Positions 8,971 through 17,454 are shown, counted from the first letter of the stretch. The stretch is 64,000 nt of DNA from an uncultured Eubacteriales bacterium (GCA_910577755.1 CAJTNL010000002.1:62001-126000); one strand, 5' to 3'. Notes: a model not told the origin generated them from the sequence alone. A program made the numbers and translations.

Positions 8971-10212
8971 GTGAAAAGACGTGTAGTAGTAACAGGAATG
9001 GGTGCCTTAACCCCTATTGGGCACAATTCAAAAGAATTATGGGAATCAGTAAAAGCTGGTAAATGTGGAATTGATTTTATAAAAAATTTTGATACAAGTA
9101 ACCACAAGGTTAAGATTGCGGCCGAGATTAAAAATTTTAATATGGATGACTATATTGAAAAACGAGAGGCCAAGAAAATGGATACATACTGTCAATATGC
9201 AATGGTATCTGCCAAGCAGGCGTTTGCAGATTCCGGTCTGGATATTGAAAAGATCAATCCGGAACGTTTTGGAGTGATTTATTCTTCCGGAGTGGGTGGC
9301 ATTGGCACCATGGAGCGTGAACATTCCAAAGCATTAGAAAAAACCCATGACCGTGTATCGCCATTTTTTGTACCTATGCTTATTGTGAACATGGGTGCTG
9401 GATGTATTGCAATTGAATTAGGGGCAAAAGGTATTTGTACTAGTGTTGTAACAGCTTGTGCCAGTGCAACCAATGCAATTGGAGATGCGTTCCGTTATAT
9501 CCGTGACGGATATGCTGAAATCATGTGTACCGGAGGTTCTGAGGCATCTGTAACAGAACTAGGGATTGGCGGATTTACATCAATGAAGGCTTTATCAGAA
9601 TGCAACAATCCAAAGCGCGCTTCTATTCCATTTGATAAAGAGCGTTCCGGTTTTGTAATGGGAGAGGGTAGCGGTGCGTTTATTCTTGAGGAGTTGGAGC
9701 ATGCAAAAGCACGTGGTGCAAAAATTTATGGGGAAATTGTAGGCTACGGTGCTACTTGCGATGCTTTTCATATGACTTTGCCTGTACCGGATGGCAGCGG
9801 TGCATCCCGTGCTATGAAAGGTGCATTAGAGGATGCTGGTGTAGCGCCGGAGCAAGTGGATTATATCAATGCCCACGGTACATCTACACCGCCTAATGAC
9901 CGCGGTGAAACACATGCTATTAAAATGACATTTGGAGATTACGCTTATAAATTAGCGGTCAGCTCTACCAAAGCGATGACAGGGCATTTATTGGGTGGCA
10001 GCGGCGCTGTTGAAGCAATTATTACTGTAAAAGCTTTGCAAGACGGCTTTATTCCTGCAACTATCAATTATGAAATTCCCGATCCAGAATGCGATTTAGA
10101 TATTGTACCGAATGTAGGGCGTAAGCAGGAAATTACATATGCTATGTCTAACTCATTAGGATTTGGCGGTCATAATGCCAGCATTCTGTTTAAGAAGTAC
10201 AAGGGAGATTAA
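8971..10212 (+). CDS. fabF: Beta-ketoacyl-ACP synthase II
   Basis: Elongating condensing enzyme of type II fatty acid synthesis. It shows the Cys-His-His triad: Cys in VVTACASATN, His in NAHGTSTPPND and His in TGHLLGGSG. I chose the GTG at 8971 (KRRVVVTGMGALTPIG) because AAAAGGAG (8957-8964) lies 6 nt upstream. The longer in-frame TTG start at 8932 would add 13 residues unlike the family. About 413 residues, standard. It ends one base before fabZ. Confidence 0.95.
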   Translation: MKRRVVVTGMGALTPIGHNSKELWESVKAGKCGIDFIKNFDTSNHKVKIAAEIKNFNMDDYIEKREAKKMDTYCQYAMVSAKQAFADSGLDIEKINPERFGVIYSSGVGGIGTMEREHSKALEKTHDRVSPFFVPMLIVNMGAGCIAIELGAKGICTSVVTACASATNAIGDAFRYIRDGYAEIMCTGGSEASVTELGIGGFTSMKALSECNNPKRASIPFDKERSGFVMGEGSGAFILEELEHAKARGAKIYGEIVGYGATCDAFHMTLPVPDGSGASRAMKGALEDAGVAPEQVDYINAHGTSTPPNDRGETHAIKMTFGDYAYKLAVSSTKAMTGHLLGGSGAVEAIITVKALQDGFIPATINYEIPDPECDLDIVPNVGRKQEITYAMSNSLGFGGHNASILFKKYKGD

Positions 10213-10213
10213 T

Positions 10214-10645
10214 ATGGAACTGAATAGTAATCAAATTCAAAAAATCATCCCGCATCGCTATCCGTTTTTACTGGTAGATAAAATTACGGAGTTGGAACCC
10301 GGTGTAAGAGCTAAGGGTATTAAATGTGTTACCGCTAATGAGATGCACTTTGTAGGGCATTTTCCCCAGCACCATGTGATGCCTGGTGTTCTAATTATTG
10401 AAGCGTTGGCGCAAGTAGGCGCTGTGTCCATTTTATCGGTAGAAGCCAATAAAGGAAAAATTGCTTTTTTTGGTGGTATTAAAGAGGCGCGTTTTAAGCA
10501 ACAGGTACTTCCCGGCGATGTACTGGAAATGGAAGTGAAAATGATAAAAATACGCGGTCCAGTTGGTATTGGTTCGGCGGTTGCAATGGTGAATGGAAAG
10601 ATTGCGTGCAAAGCGGAATTGACGTTTGTCATTGGAGAGAGATAA
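10214..10645 (+). CDS. fabZ: 3-hydroxyacyl-ACP dehydratase
   Basis: Dehydrates 3-hydroxyacyl-ACP to trans-2-enoyl-ACP. About 143 residues in a hot-dog fold. The catalytic His and Glu are in GHFPQHHVMPGVLIIEALAQ, and HRYPFLLVDKI is the family start. The ATG at 10214 is preceded by AAGGGAG; a longer in-frame start inside fabF lacks such support. This is the last gene before the operon terminator. No FabA/FabM-type unsaturated fatty-acid enzyme is visible in the operon, so unsaturated chain formation would need another gene. Confidence 0.96.
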   Translation: MELNSNQIQKIIPHRYPFLLVDKITELEPGVRAKGIKCVTANEMHFVGHFPQHHVMPGVLIIEALAQVGAVSILSVEANKGKIAFFGGIKEARFKQQVLPGDVLEMEVKMIKIRGPVGIGSAVAMVNGKIACKAELTFVIGER

Positions 10646-10674
10646 AAAAAGAGTTTCATTATATTGCTTCTTAG

Positions 10675-10717
10675 TCAAGAAAAAGGATAGGTTGTTTCAA
10701 CCTATCCTTTTTCTTGA
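10675..10717. terminator. Bidirectional terminator after fabZ
   Basis: A perfect 20-bp stem (arms 10675-10694 and 10698-10717) with a TTT loop. The inner arm AAAAAGGATAGGTTG is mirrored exactly, with T-rich flanks on both strands. It closes the acc-fab operon and could also stop transcription arriving from the convergent ABC exporter. Confidence 0.9.
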
Positions 10718-11029
10718 ATTTTTTTGTTGTATACTATTAGTACTACAGACTGTATTCTGATATTGACTTTGTATATAGACTTAAAATATTTCCAATCTGT
10801 TATAGCAGATCAAATAATCCATTTATTAACGATATAATTGAATAAAGTTCATAAAGCAATATGGAATTACTTATGTTACACCGATAACGTATTTATAAAA
10901 ATAGAAAAGTATAGAAATTGATATAAGTTTGTAATAAAACTCATTTGGTTAATAGAGTGCATTTTAAAAAATGATTGATTTTATTTCAAATATGCATGTC
11001 TCCCTAAATCATACTATCCATTACTAATT
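10718..11029. other. Intergenic, no gene seen
   Basis: About 310 nt of AT-rich DNA between convergent transcription units. I see no ORF with a ribosome site, no strong hairpin and no repeat. Confidence 0.5.
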
Positions 11030-14000
11030 TTATTCATTTGATTTTAATGATTCAATCATATTAATTTTTCGTATTTTAAAGGACATAAACACCATAACCA
11101 GTGCGGCGAATGCAAAAGTAATAAGCACAGAGCTTAAATAACTAACCCAGTTGATACCTCGGCCGAACATAATTGTATCCAGTTCTATAATGTTTACCAC
11201 AAAAGAAGACATCCAAGTGCCTAGACCGATTCCCACTGCAATACCCAATAAAGTCAGTATAATATTTTCACGAAATACATAACTGATTGTTTCTTTTGTA
11301 TAAAAGCCCAGCACTTTGATTGTGGCAATTTCACGTACGCGTTCTTCAATATTGATATTGGTTAGATTGTATAGCACCACAAAGGCAAGAGCGCCTGCTG
11401 TTAATATAATCACAGCCACAATTGCCTGCATACTTTTAATGGTATCATTAAATTGCTCAATAAACGCATCGTTGTATGAGAGTGTGATAATATCGTCGCG
11501 TTTTAATAAATCGCTGGCTATTTCGCTTTTTATTTCATCATTTAAATTAGGTACAATAGATAATGCGTTCGTATAAGCGACGGGTTTATGAAAAATTTCT
11601 TCATATATTTTTGGTGACATATAGATGTAATGGTTTGCGTAGTTTTCTGTAATTCCGGTAATTGGTGCGGCGTAGTCCTTATCATCTATACGGAATGTGA
11701 GCAAATCACCTTCTTTTAAACCTAGCTTTATAGAAATTTTTTCTGTAATAATCACACCTTCATCTTGAAGCTCTAATTTTTTTTCGGTAGTTCTGTTTCG
11801 CAATTCAATATAAGATGAAAAATCGCTTGTTGATTCAGGTACCAGAAGATAAGTTTCAATATTGATGCTGTCATCTTGATTATATACTACAGCAGATTGC
11901 ATAGACACAAATAGATTTTTTTGTGTATGGGTATTTTGATTTAGGTATACTTTCATTTGCTCAGCCTCATCAGCGCTTTTTTCTTTATCAAATACGATTG
12001 TGGTATTGTAATGAATAATATCTACAAATTGTTTTTGGGCGATGACCGATACGGAATCATTTAGTCCGAATGCAGTGATAATTAAGGCGGTACATCCGGC
12101 TACACCAAGCAAAGTCATTAAAAACCGTATTTTATAGCGGAATAAATTGCGAGCAGTAACTTTCGATGTAAAACTGCAATACTTCCAAATTAAATTGATA
12201 CGTTCTAATAAAATACGTTTTCCGGGTTTTGGCGCTTTAGGACGCATTAAAATGGATGGCGATACCCGAAGAGAGTTATAGCAGGCGATAATTGTTACTG
12301 CTGATGTGCATATTATTGCAACAAGAATTGATAAGAGTGGATATAACCACGGTACAGAGTAAATCAGGGATGGTAGTGACGGATACATTGCTCCATAGGC
12401 CATAAAAATCAAACTGGGGAATAGGAAAATTCCAATTGACAATCCCAGTATACAACCGATTGCACCGGCAAAAAGGGAGTATAAAAAATATTTGCCCGCA
12501 ATTGCAGAGGAAGAATAGCCAAGCGCCTTTAGGGTACCAATTTGAATACGCTGATCTTCCACCATACGTGTCATAGTAGTTAGAGTAACTAGAATCACTA
12601 CCAATATAAAGAAAAAGGGAAATACAGTTGCAACCGCGTCTACACGTTGCGTATCAGATTCAAAACTGCTATATCCGGGATTATCATCGCGCTGAAATAC
12701 ATACCATTTGATTTCGCTAAATTGGTCAAGTTGTTTTTGTGCGTCGTCAATTTGTTGTCGGGCATCTTCCAGAGTATGTGTGGCTTCTGCTACAGCCTGA
12801 TCATAATCTATCTCACCTGCTGCTAAATCTGCCTTTGCCTGTTCTAGTTGGTTACGGCTGTTCTGTAAAGCGGCAATACCGTTGGCATATTGAGTTTGAT
12901 ACTGTGCTTGTTGATTTTGTAGGGTGGATAGACCGGTTTCGTATTCCGCTTGACCGGTCCGCAAAGTGTTTTCTGCGTCCAAAGCCGCTTGTTGAGCGAT
13001 TGCTAGTTGTAAGAATCCTGCTGTAAGCTCTTGTTGGCTACGGTCAAATTCGGCTTGCTGCCGATCCAATTGTGTTTTGGTTTGTGCAAGTTGTTCTTCT
13101 CCTTGCCTCAATTGTATTGCAGCATCTTGTAAGGCGGTTTCAGCTTTGCTAAAATATGTTGGAAAAAATGCGGTAATGAATAGTAGTTCACTGTTAGAGA
13201 AGAGGGGAGGAATAGGCTGCCCTTGTACCACTGTGTTTTCCACTTTCTGAATACGTTGGTCAAACTCATTTTTAATAGACTGCAATTCCACAATATCAGT
13301 GGTATCGCTTTGATTATTTTGAATAAATAGAACCATCGCTGTCAGCATGGCAGAGACGGTACGAGCAAATTCCAATTGTTGGTCGGGGGCGTTTAAAGTA
13401 CCGTTTGCAATCATGGTCTCGTAAATTTGTTCGGTTTGTTCCAGTTGAGCTGTGGCGTTTTGTAATAATTGTTGACTATGCTTCCATTGAGCCAAGCCGG
13501 TATCATATTGCTGCCAAGCCTCTTGTAACTGTTTTTCTCCTTGAACTAACTGTGATTGTCCTTGCCGTATTTGCTGTTCAGATTGTGCCAGTTGTTGTTT
13601 TGATTGTTCTAATGCACGTTTTCCTTGTTCCAATTGTTCTTGCGCATTTTTTAATCTCTGTTCTGCTAAAGTGAAGTTTTCGTTGGCAATTTGAGTTCCT
13701 TCATGCAGTTGTTGCTCACCATTTGACAATTTTGCTTCTCCGCGCTGAATTTCTACCAGACCATCCTCTAGCTGTTGCTTCGCCTGTTTTAGCTGTATAT
13801 CAGCTTCCTGTTGACCGTTTTGATAGTCTTGCTTTGCCTGTTCCAGCTGGATTCTTGCATCCTGTAATATAGTTTGCTCAAAGTGAATCACGCGTTCATT
13901 TCCAAGTTTTTCAAGTTCTGTTGTTATTTCTTGAATACTATTTTTGTATTCGCTGCTATAAGTAGAAATACCCTGTTTGCTCATATTGGTTTGCACATAT

Positions 14001-14656
14001 ACTTCAGTATATCGTTGACTTTTAAAGTTTTCTTGTGGTATCATAAAAAAGCAGTCAATAAAACCATCACCTATTGTACTTTTGCCACGGTCATAGGTAA
14101 TGAACATAGGTGATTCTACGATACCTACAACTGTATAGATATCCGATGCTAGGATTTCGGACAAATTTTGTTCACCCACAGTTGGTTCCAACTGAATGGT
14201 GCTGCCGATTTCAATAATTCCATTCATCGTTTGTGTATGGTCTACGACACATTCATTGGAGGATTCGGGCAGTCTGCCTTCAATGAGAACCGGTTGATTG
14301 AGATTTTGATAAGGTGATTCCTTTGGGGAAATACTCATCATTTTTACGGTTGTGCTTTTATTTTCCTGCCGTAAAATGACATCGGCAGAGTAAGCCGGCA
14401 TAATACCAGCAATTTGATCTGTATTAGCGATGGATTCTAAATCGTCTGTGTCAAAGCCAACGGTAGATTGTAATTTAAAATCCATAAGCTGTTGAGAGTG
14501 GAAATAGTAATCGGCCGTTGCCAACATACTGGGGCTGGCGCATTTAATTCCAACAAAAAATCCAACGCCCAAAGCGATAATGAGCAAAATAGAAATAAAA
14601 CGGTTAAAAGAACGTTTGATTTCACGTAAAGTATCTTTCCAGAGAGCTCCGCTCAT
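11030..14656 (-). CDS. FtsX/MacB-type ABC transporter permease with long coiled-coil domain
   Basis: A 1208-residue membrane protein. There is one transmembrane helix at about 17-40 (FISILLIIALGVGFFVG), an extracytoplasmic region, and three helices at about 660-790. A second periplasm-like domain follows, and the last FtsX-type helices lie at about 1055-1195. Residues of about 255-640 form an extremely Gln/Glu/Leu-rich heptad region (repeats such as LEQGKRALEQSKQQLAQSEQQ). The four-helix FtsX core around an extracellular coiled coil resembles PEP/SMC-like permeases that export peptides or act as mechanotransmitters. The partner ATPase lies 39 nt upstream. Substrate unknown; no two-component system or peptide-resistance marker is adjacent. 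Confidence 0.88.
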   Translation of the reverse strand: MSGALWKDTLREIKRSFNRFISILLIIALGVGFFVGIKCASPSMLATADYYFHSQQLMDFKLQSTVGFDTDDLESIANTDQIAGIMPAYSADVILRQENKSTTVKMMSISPKESPYQNLNQPVLIEGRLPESSNECVVDHTQTMNGIIEIGSTIQLEPTVGEQNLSEILASDIYTVVGIVESPMFITYDRGKSTIGDGFIDCFFMIPQENFKSQRYTEVYVQTNMSKQGISTYSSEYKNSIQEITTELEKLGNERVIHFEQTILQDARIQLEQAKQDYQNGQQEADIQLKQAKQQLEDGLVEIQRGEAKLSNGEQQLHEGTQIANENFTLAEQRLKNAQEQLEQGKRALEQSKQQLAQSEQQIRQGQSQLVQGEKQLQEAWQQYDTGLAQWKHSQQLLQNATAQLEQTEQIYETMIANGTLNAPDQQLEFARTVSAMLTAMVLFIQNNQSDTTDIVELQSIKNEFDQRIQKVENTVVQGQPIPPLFSNSELLFITAFFPTYFSKAETALQDAAIQLRQGEEQLAQTKTQLDRQQAEFDRSQQELTAGFLQLAIAQQAALDAENTLRTGQAEYETGLSTLQNQQAQYQTQYANGIAALQNSRNQLEQAKADLAAGEIDYDQAVAEATHTLEDARQQIDDAQKQLDQFSEIKWYVFQRDDNPGYSSFESDTQRVDAVATVFPFFFILVVILVTLTTMTRMVEDQRIQIGTLKALGYSSSAIAGKYFLYSLFAGAIGCILGLSIGIFLFPSLIFMAYGAMYPSLPSLIYSVPWLYPLLSILVAIICTSAVTIIACYNSLRVSPSILMRPKAPKPGKRILLERINLIWKYCSFTSKVTARNLFRYKIRFLMTLLGVAGCTALIITAFGLNDSVSVIAQKQFVDIIHYNTTIVFDKEKSADEAEQMKVYLNQNTHTQKNLFVSMQSAVVYNQDDSINIETYLLVPESTSDFSSYIELRNRTTEKKLELQDEGVIITEKISIKLGLKEGDLLTFRIDDKDYAAPITGITENYANHYIYMSPKIYEEIFHKPVAYTNALSIVPNLNDEIKSEIASDLLKRDDIITLSYNDAFIEQFNDTIKSMQAIVAVIILTAGALAFVVLYNLTNINIEERVREIATIKVLGFYTKETISYVFRENIILTLLGIAVGIGLGTWMSSFVVNIIELDTIMFGRGINWVSYLSSVLITFAFAALVMVFMSFKIRKINMIESLKSNE

Positions 14657-14695
14657 TTTTGTATTTCCTCCCTTTTGGAGATATAAAAAGTTTTA

Positions 14696-15400
14696 TTACC
14701 ATTCAATTTGTTCAATAGGAACAGGATTGTCGTTATAGATGTTACTGATCACTTTACTATTTTTCATGGTGATAATACGATTTGCCATAGGTGTAATGGC
14801 ATGATTATGGGTAATTAAAATAACAGTCATGCCATCATGATAACAGGTATCCTGCAACAATTTTAAAATTGTTTTGCCAGTATTGTCATCTAAAGCGCCA
14901 GTAGGTTCGTCGCATAATAATAATTTTGGATTTTTTGCGAGAGCACGGGCAATAGAAACTCGCTGCTGTTCGCCGCCAGATAATTGTGATGGAAAGTTGT
15001 ACATACGTTCCTGTAAACCGACGTTGCGTAGAACCAGTTCAACATTTAATGGATCTTTACAAATTTGGCAAGCCAGTTCCACGTTTTCTTTAGCTGTTAA
15101 ATTAGGAACTAAATTATAGAATTGGAATACAAATCCAATATCGTAACGGCGGTAAGCGGTTAGTTCATGTTCTTTCATTTTGCTGATTTCTTTACCGTCT
15201 ACATAAATGGTGCCTTCGTCACAGCGGTCCATGCCGCCTAAAATGTTTAAAACAGTAGATTTACCAGCTCCGCTTGACCCAACAATTACAGCGAATTCAC
15301 CTTTATTGACTCCGAATGAAACATCGTCGCTTGCGGTAATAGTTACTTCACCCATTTTATAGCGCTTATATACATGATTAAATTCAACAAAAGCAGACAT
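14696..15400 (-). CDS. ABC transporter ATP-binding protein (LolD/MacB family)
   Basis: A 234-residue ATPase with Walker A GSSGAGKST, Q-loop FVFQFYNL, signature LSGGEQQR, Walker B LLLCDEPTGALD and H-loop ITHN. This is the short LolD/MacB/YtrE-type ATPase that pairs with FtsX-fold permeases. It is transcribed first and the permease follows directly, so the two form one exporter operon. The start is the ATG at 15400 with GGCGGTG upstream. Confidence 0.95.
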   Translation of the reverse strand: MSAFVEFNHVYKRYKMGEVTITASDDVSFGVNKGEFAVIVGSSGAGKSTVLNILGGMDRCDEGTIYVDGKEISKMKEHELTAYRRYDIGFVFQFYNLVPNLTAKENVELACQICKDPLNVELVLRNVGLQERMYNFPSQLSGGEQQRVSIARALAKNPKLLLCDEPTGALDDNTGKTILKLLQDTCYHDGMTVILITHNHAITPMANRIITMKNSKVISNIYNDNPVPIEQIEW

Positions 15401-15435
15401 TTTGTCACCGCCATACTATAATATCTTATATTTTT

Positions 15436-15464
15436 ATTATACCACATATATTTTTGTTTGTCAT
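15436..15464 (-). promoter_or_regulatory. Promoter of the ABC exporter operon
   Basis: On the minus strand: ATGACA (15464-15459), a 17-nt spacer and TATAAT (15441-15436), giving a leader of about 30 nt before the ATPase start codon. Confidence 0.65.
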
Positions 15465-15508
15465 GGACTAAGTGCAGGAAATTATAAAAGGGATTTGATA
15501 AAAATATA

Positions 15509-15537
15509 TTGACATATATTGCGAAACAGGATATAAT
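15509..15537 (+). promoter_or_regulatory. Consensus promoter of the tRNA-Asp/tRNA-Thr unit
   Basis: Perfect TTGACA (15509-15514), a 17-nt spacer and perfect TATAAT (15532-15537). Transcription would start about 14 nt before tRNA-Asp. It is the strongest promoter in the window and probably also drives the structured RNA that follows the tRNAs. Confidence 0.85.
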
Positions 15538-15557
15538 AATAAACGCTTTAAATATAT

Positions 15558-15634
15558 GGCCTAGTAGTTCAGTTGGTTAGAACGCCAGCCTGTCACGCTG
15601 GAGGTCGACGGTTCGAGCCCGTTCTAGGTCGCCA
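15558..15634 (+). tRNA. tRNA-Asp (GTC)
   Basis: A 77-nt cloverleaf with encoded CCA. The acceptor arms GGCCTAG/CTAGGTC pair with one G-T wobble. The anticodon stem CCAGC/GCTGG encloses loop CTGTCAC with anticodon GTC, and the T arm reads GGTTCGAGCCC. Confidence 0.97.
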
Positions 15635-15638
15635 TTAT

Positions 15639-15714
15639 GCTGCTATGGCTCAGTAGGCAGAGCACGTCCTTGGTAAGGACGAGGTCACCGGTTCGAATCC
15701 GGTTAGCAGCTCCA
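15639..15714 (+). tRNA. tRNA-Thr (GGT)
   Basis: A 76-nt cloverleaf with encoded CCA, 4 nt after tRNA-Asp. The acceptor stem GCTGCTA/TAGCAGC is perfect. The anticodon stem CGTCC/GGACG encloses loop TTGGTAA (anticodon GGT), and the T arm is CCGGTTCGAATCCGG. Confidence 0.97.
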
Positions 15715-15715
15715 A

Positions 15716-16190
15716 TGATCATGTGATAGGCTATGACACGATAGTCTATCACAGAATGATACTCTTTTGATATACAACTCGGTTGTATCACTGCCCTGGA
15801 TGGAGCATCCTTTCTTACTGAGAGTAAGATAAAGTCTGGCGGTACTTGTCAGCGCAGTACGAGATATTCAATTCCGTACCTGTAGGCTTTGAGAGTTACC
15901 GTTACTATGATACAGCTGCTATGTATAAGCCTTTATTGTAAGTCTGCACAAGTATTCAGATTACGACTGGATATTTGCCTTGGCTTATAATTTGTCAAGG
16001 TTCAGTGTAGTAAAACAAAAGCCTGTACTTCTTAACCATAAAGAAAGTACAGACATTATAGGCACTTATAAGTCATAGAAGTATTGTGGTACTTTCTATG
16101 ACTCAAGCCTTGTTTTGAATTTCCCGTTCAAAGCAGGGCTACTAGTGTTTATTTTTGTTTTACTAATTTTTAGTATACACTAATTTTTCC
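15716..16190 (+). ncRNA. Candidate large structured non-coding RNA downstream of the tRNAs
   Basis: Roughly 450 nt begins 2-4 nt after tRNA-Thr. It is richer in G+C than its flanks and has no protein-coding frame. It is packed with local hairpins: 15718-15760 (GTGATAG/CTATCAC, flanked by ATCAT/ATGAT), 15772-15788 (ATACAAC/GTTGTAT), 15798-15810 (GGATG-GAG-CATCC) and 15814-15828 (CTTACT-GAG-AGTAAG). Further ones are at 15842-15860 (GTACT/AGTAC), 16023-16052 (CTGTACTT/AAGTACAG), 16071-16103 (AGTCATAGAA/TTCTATGACT) and 16106-16140 (a 14-bp interrupted stem). It ends in a T-rich stretch with TAGTGT/ACACTA pairing. It lies on the tRNA transcript from a consensus promoter. Large ornate RNAs such as ROOL and GOLLD often lie beside tRNAs, so a ROOL-like RNA is a candidate, but I cannot confirm the family. 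Ends are approximate. Confidence 0.6.
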
Positions 16191-16380
16191 ATAATGCAAA
16201 AAATTCTATTGAGATTTTAATGAGTTTTTCTTTGTTTCTATATTTAGTTGACTATATACAATAAAAATATTTATGGGACGTACGTCCCCCAGTGATAACA
16301 AAGTAAAATGTTACAAACATGTTTTAATAGAGCTTGGTCTTATTTGACTTTCGTTTATACAAATTATGTCAAATTCTGTA
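16191..16380. other. AT-rich intergenic with a 14-bp palindrome
   Basis: No gene seen. It contains the perfect palindrome GGGACGTACGTCCC at 16275-16288, unusual in such AT-rich DNA. A second ACGTACGT octamer occurs at 16671-16678. Confidence 0.5.
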
Positions 16381-16568
16381 TAGTAGCCATGCTATCGACT
16401 CTTTCTAGCGGAAAGGGGAGTGTACATGTATAATATTATATATCGTCTTTTCTAAATTCTATTATGAAAAGTATTATCAGCTTTATAATTTGCCAATGGT
16501 TGGATAGAATGGATTAAAAGATAGTCGGACTAAAAAGAAAAGCACAGGAGTGACAGCTCCTGTGCTTT
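16381..16568 (+). other. Possible type I toxin-like remnant locus
   Basis: A compact unit has a hairpin that would bury a ribosome site (CTCTTTC/GAAAGGGGAG, about 16399-16420). A 9-codon ORF begins with ATG at 16426. A 17-codon ORF follows (16464-16517; MKSIISFIICQWLDRMD), with a hydrophobic stretch then a W-L-D-R ending. A strong terminator closes the unit. Small Firmicute type I toxins share this architecture: occluded ribosome site, short hydrophobic peptide with a polar tail, strong hairpin terminator. The peptide is shorter than usual, so it may be decayed. No antitoxin RNA can be assigned by eye. Confidence 0.25.
16538..16568 (+). terminator. Rho-independent terminator
   Basis: AAAGCACAGGAG and CTCCTGTGCTTT form a perfect stem around a short TGACAG-type loop, with A-rich 5' and T-rich 3' flanks. 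Confidence 0.85.
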
Positions 16569-16864
16569 TATAAGTACACTATATATTGTCTGTTATTATA
16601 GCGTTTAAATACACATTTGTCAATTTAATTTCGAATGTATAGATTGATATATGAATGTAATTTATATGTGACGTACGTTTTAAAATAAAGTACAGTACTG
16701 CCATTTGGTGGTATTGTGTTTTGTTTTGTATGGGTCGGAAGAATGAATAACATAAGGGCGTTTATTATGGAGATTGTCAACGAAGGAATAATTTACGTAT
16801 AAGCCACAAGGCGGCAGAGGGTAAAAGATCTGTCGTTTTACGTTTGTTAAAATCATCTAGATGC
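16569..16864. other. Intergenic, no gene seen
   Basis: AT-rich, about 300 nt, containing the second ACGTACGT octamer (16671-16678). An antisense open frame across 16777-16965 has no ribosome site and no recognisable product. Confidence 0.45.
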
Positions 16865-16916
16865 TTGACTTTAAAACTTAATATACGTATAACAGTAATG
16901 TTACTAATAGTAATAT
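16865..16916 (+). promoter_or_regulatory. Promoter and likely autoregulatory operator of the PadR operon
   Basis: TTGACT (16865-16870), a 17-nt spacer, then TATAAC (16888-16893). Just downstream lies the inverted repeat TTACT-AAT-AGTAA (16901-16913), which sits at or after the start of transcription. PadR-type regulators usually repress their own operon through such palindromes, so this is a plausible operator. Confidence 0.6.
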
Positions 16917-16927
16917 AGAGGTAAACG

Positions 16928-17454
16928 ATGGACAATATTATTCTTGGACTTTTACTTATGTGCAATAGAACAATATATCAACTAAGGCAAAGAATCGACA
17001 AAGGAATAAATTTGATGTATAGCAGTAGCATGGGAAGCATACAGGCAGCTATAAAAAATTACTGAATTGTGGATTTATCGGCTATGAGGAAATTGTTGAT
17101 AATGGAAAGTATAAAAAAGTTTATTCTATAACCGAAAGTGGAAGGCAGCATTTTTTCGGCTGGATAAACGCACCCATAGAAGAGCAAAGCCCCAAAAGCC
17201 CAGAGTTAGCAAAGGTCTATTTGGATAAAAAGAATCGTGAAACAAATATACGACAGCATTTAATGTTTTTGAGTGAACTATATAATGTGTTGACAGCAAT
17301 ATGTGAAGAAGCAGAAAATATCAAGATTTCAGAGGAGAATGAAGATATACTTAACTATCAATTTGTTTCCGCTCTTTATGGAAAGGAGTTAATTAAATTC
17401 AATATCGACTGGTTTGAAAGTCTGTTAAGAAAGATGAGGGACGGTGAAATATGA
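16928..17454 (+). pseudogene. PadR-family transcriptional regulator, frameshifted
   Basis: From ATG 16928 (GAGGT 5 nt upstream) the frame encodes a PadR winged-helix start: MDNIILGLLL, then YQLRQRIDKG and SSMGSIQAAIK. It then meets TGA at 17063. The -1 frame continues seamlessly with KLLNCGFIGYEEIVDNGKYK, YSITESGRQHFFGWI and a PadR C-terminal helical region to 17454. The break is in an A6 run (17053-17058); one extra A restores a protein of about 175 residues. It is a recent single-base deletion, a sequencing error or, less likely, programmed -1 slippage (the site reads A AAA AAT). The stop overlaps the hydrolase start (ATGA), as in a two-gene operon where the regulator controls its neighbour. 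Confidence 0.8.

Noticed and set aside
15716..16190. Group II intron, retron, tmRNA or RNase P RNA
   Set aside because: No domain V-like hairpin or reverse transcriptase, no tRNA-like 3' end, and no conserved RNase P core sequence is visible.
16777..16965. 62-residue minus-strand ORF upstream of the PadR gene
   Set aside because: It covers the PadR promoter and operator and has no ribosome site.
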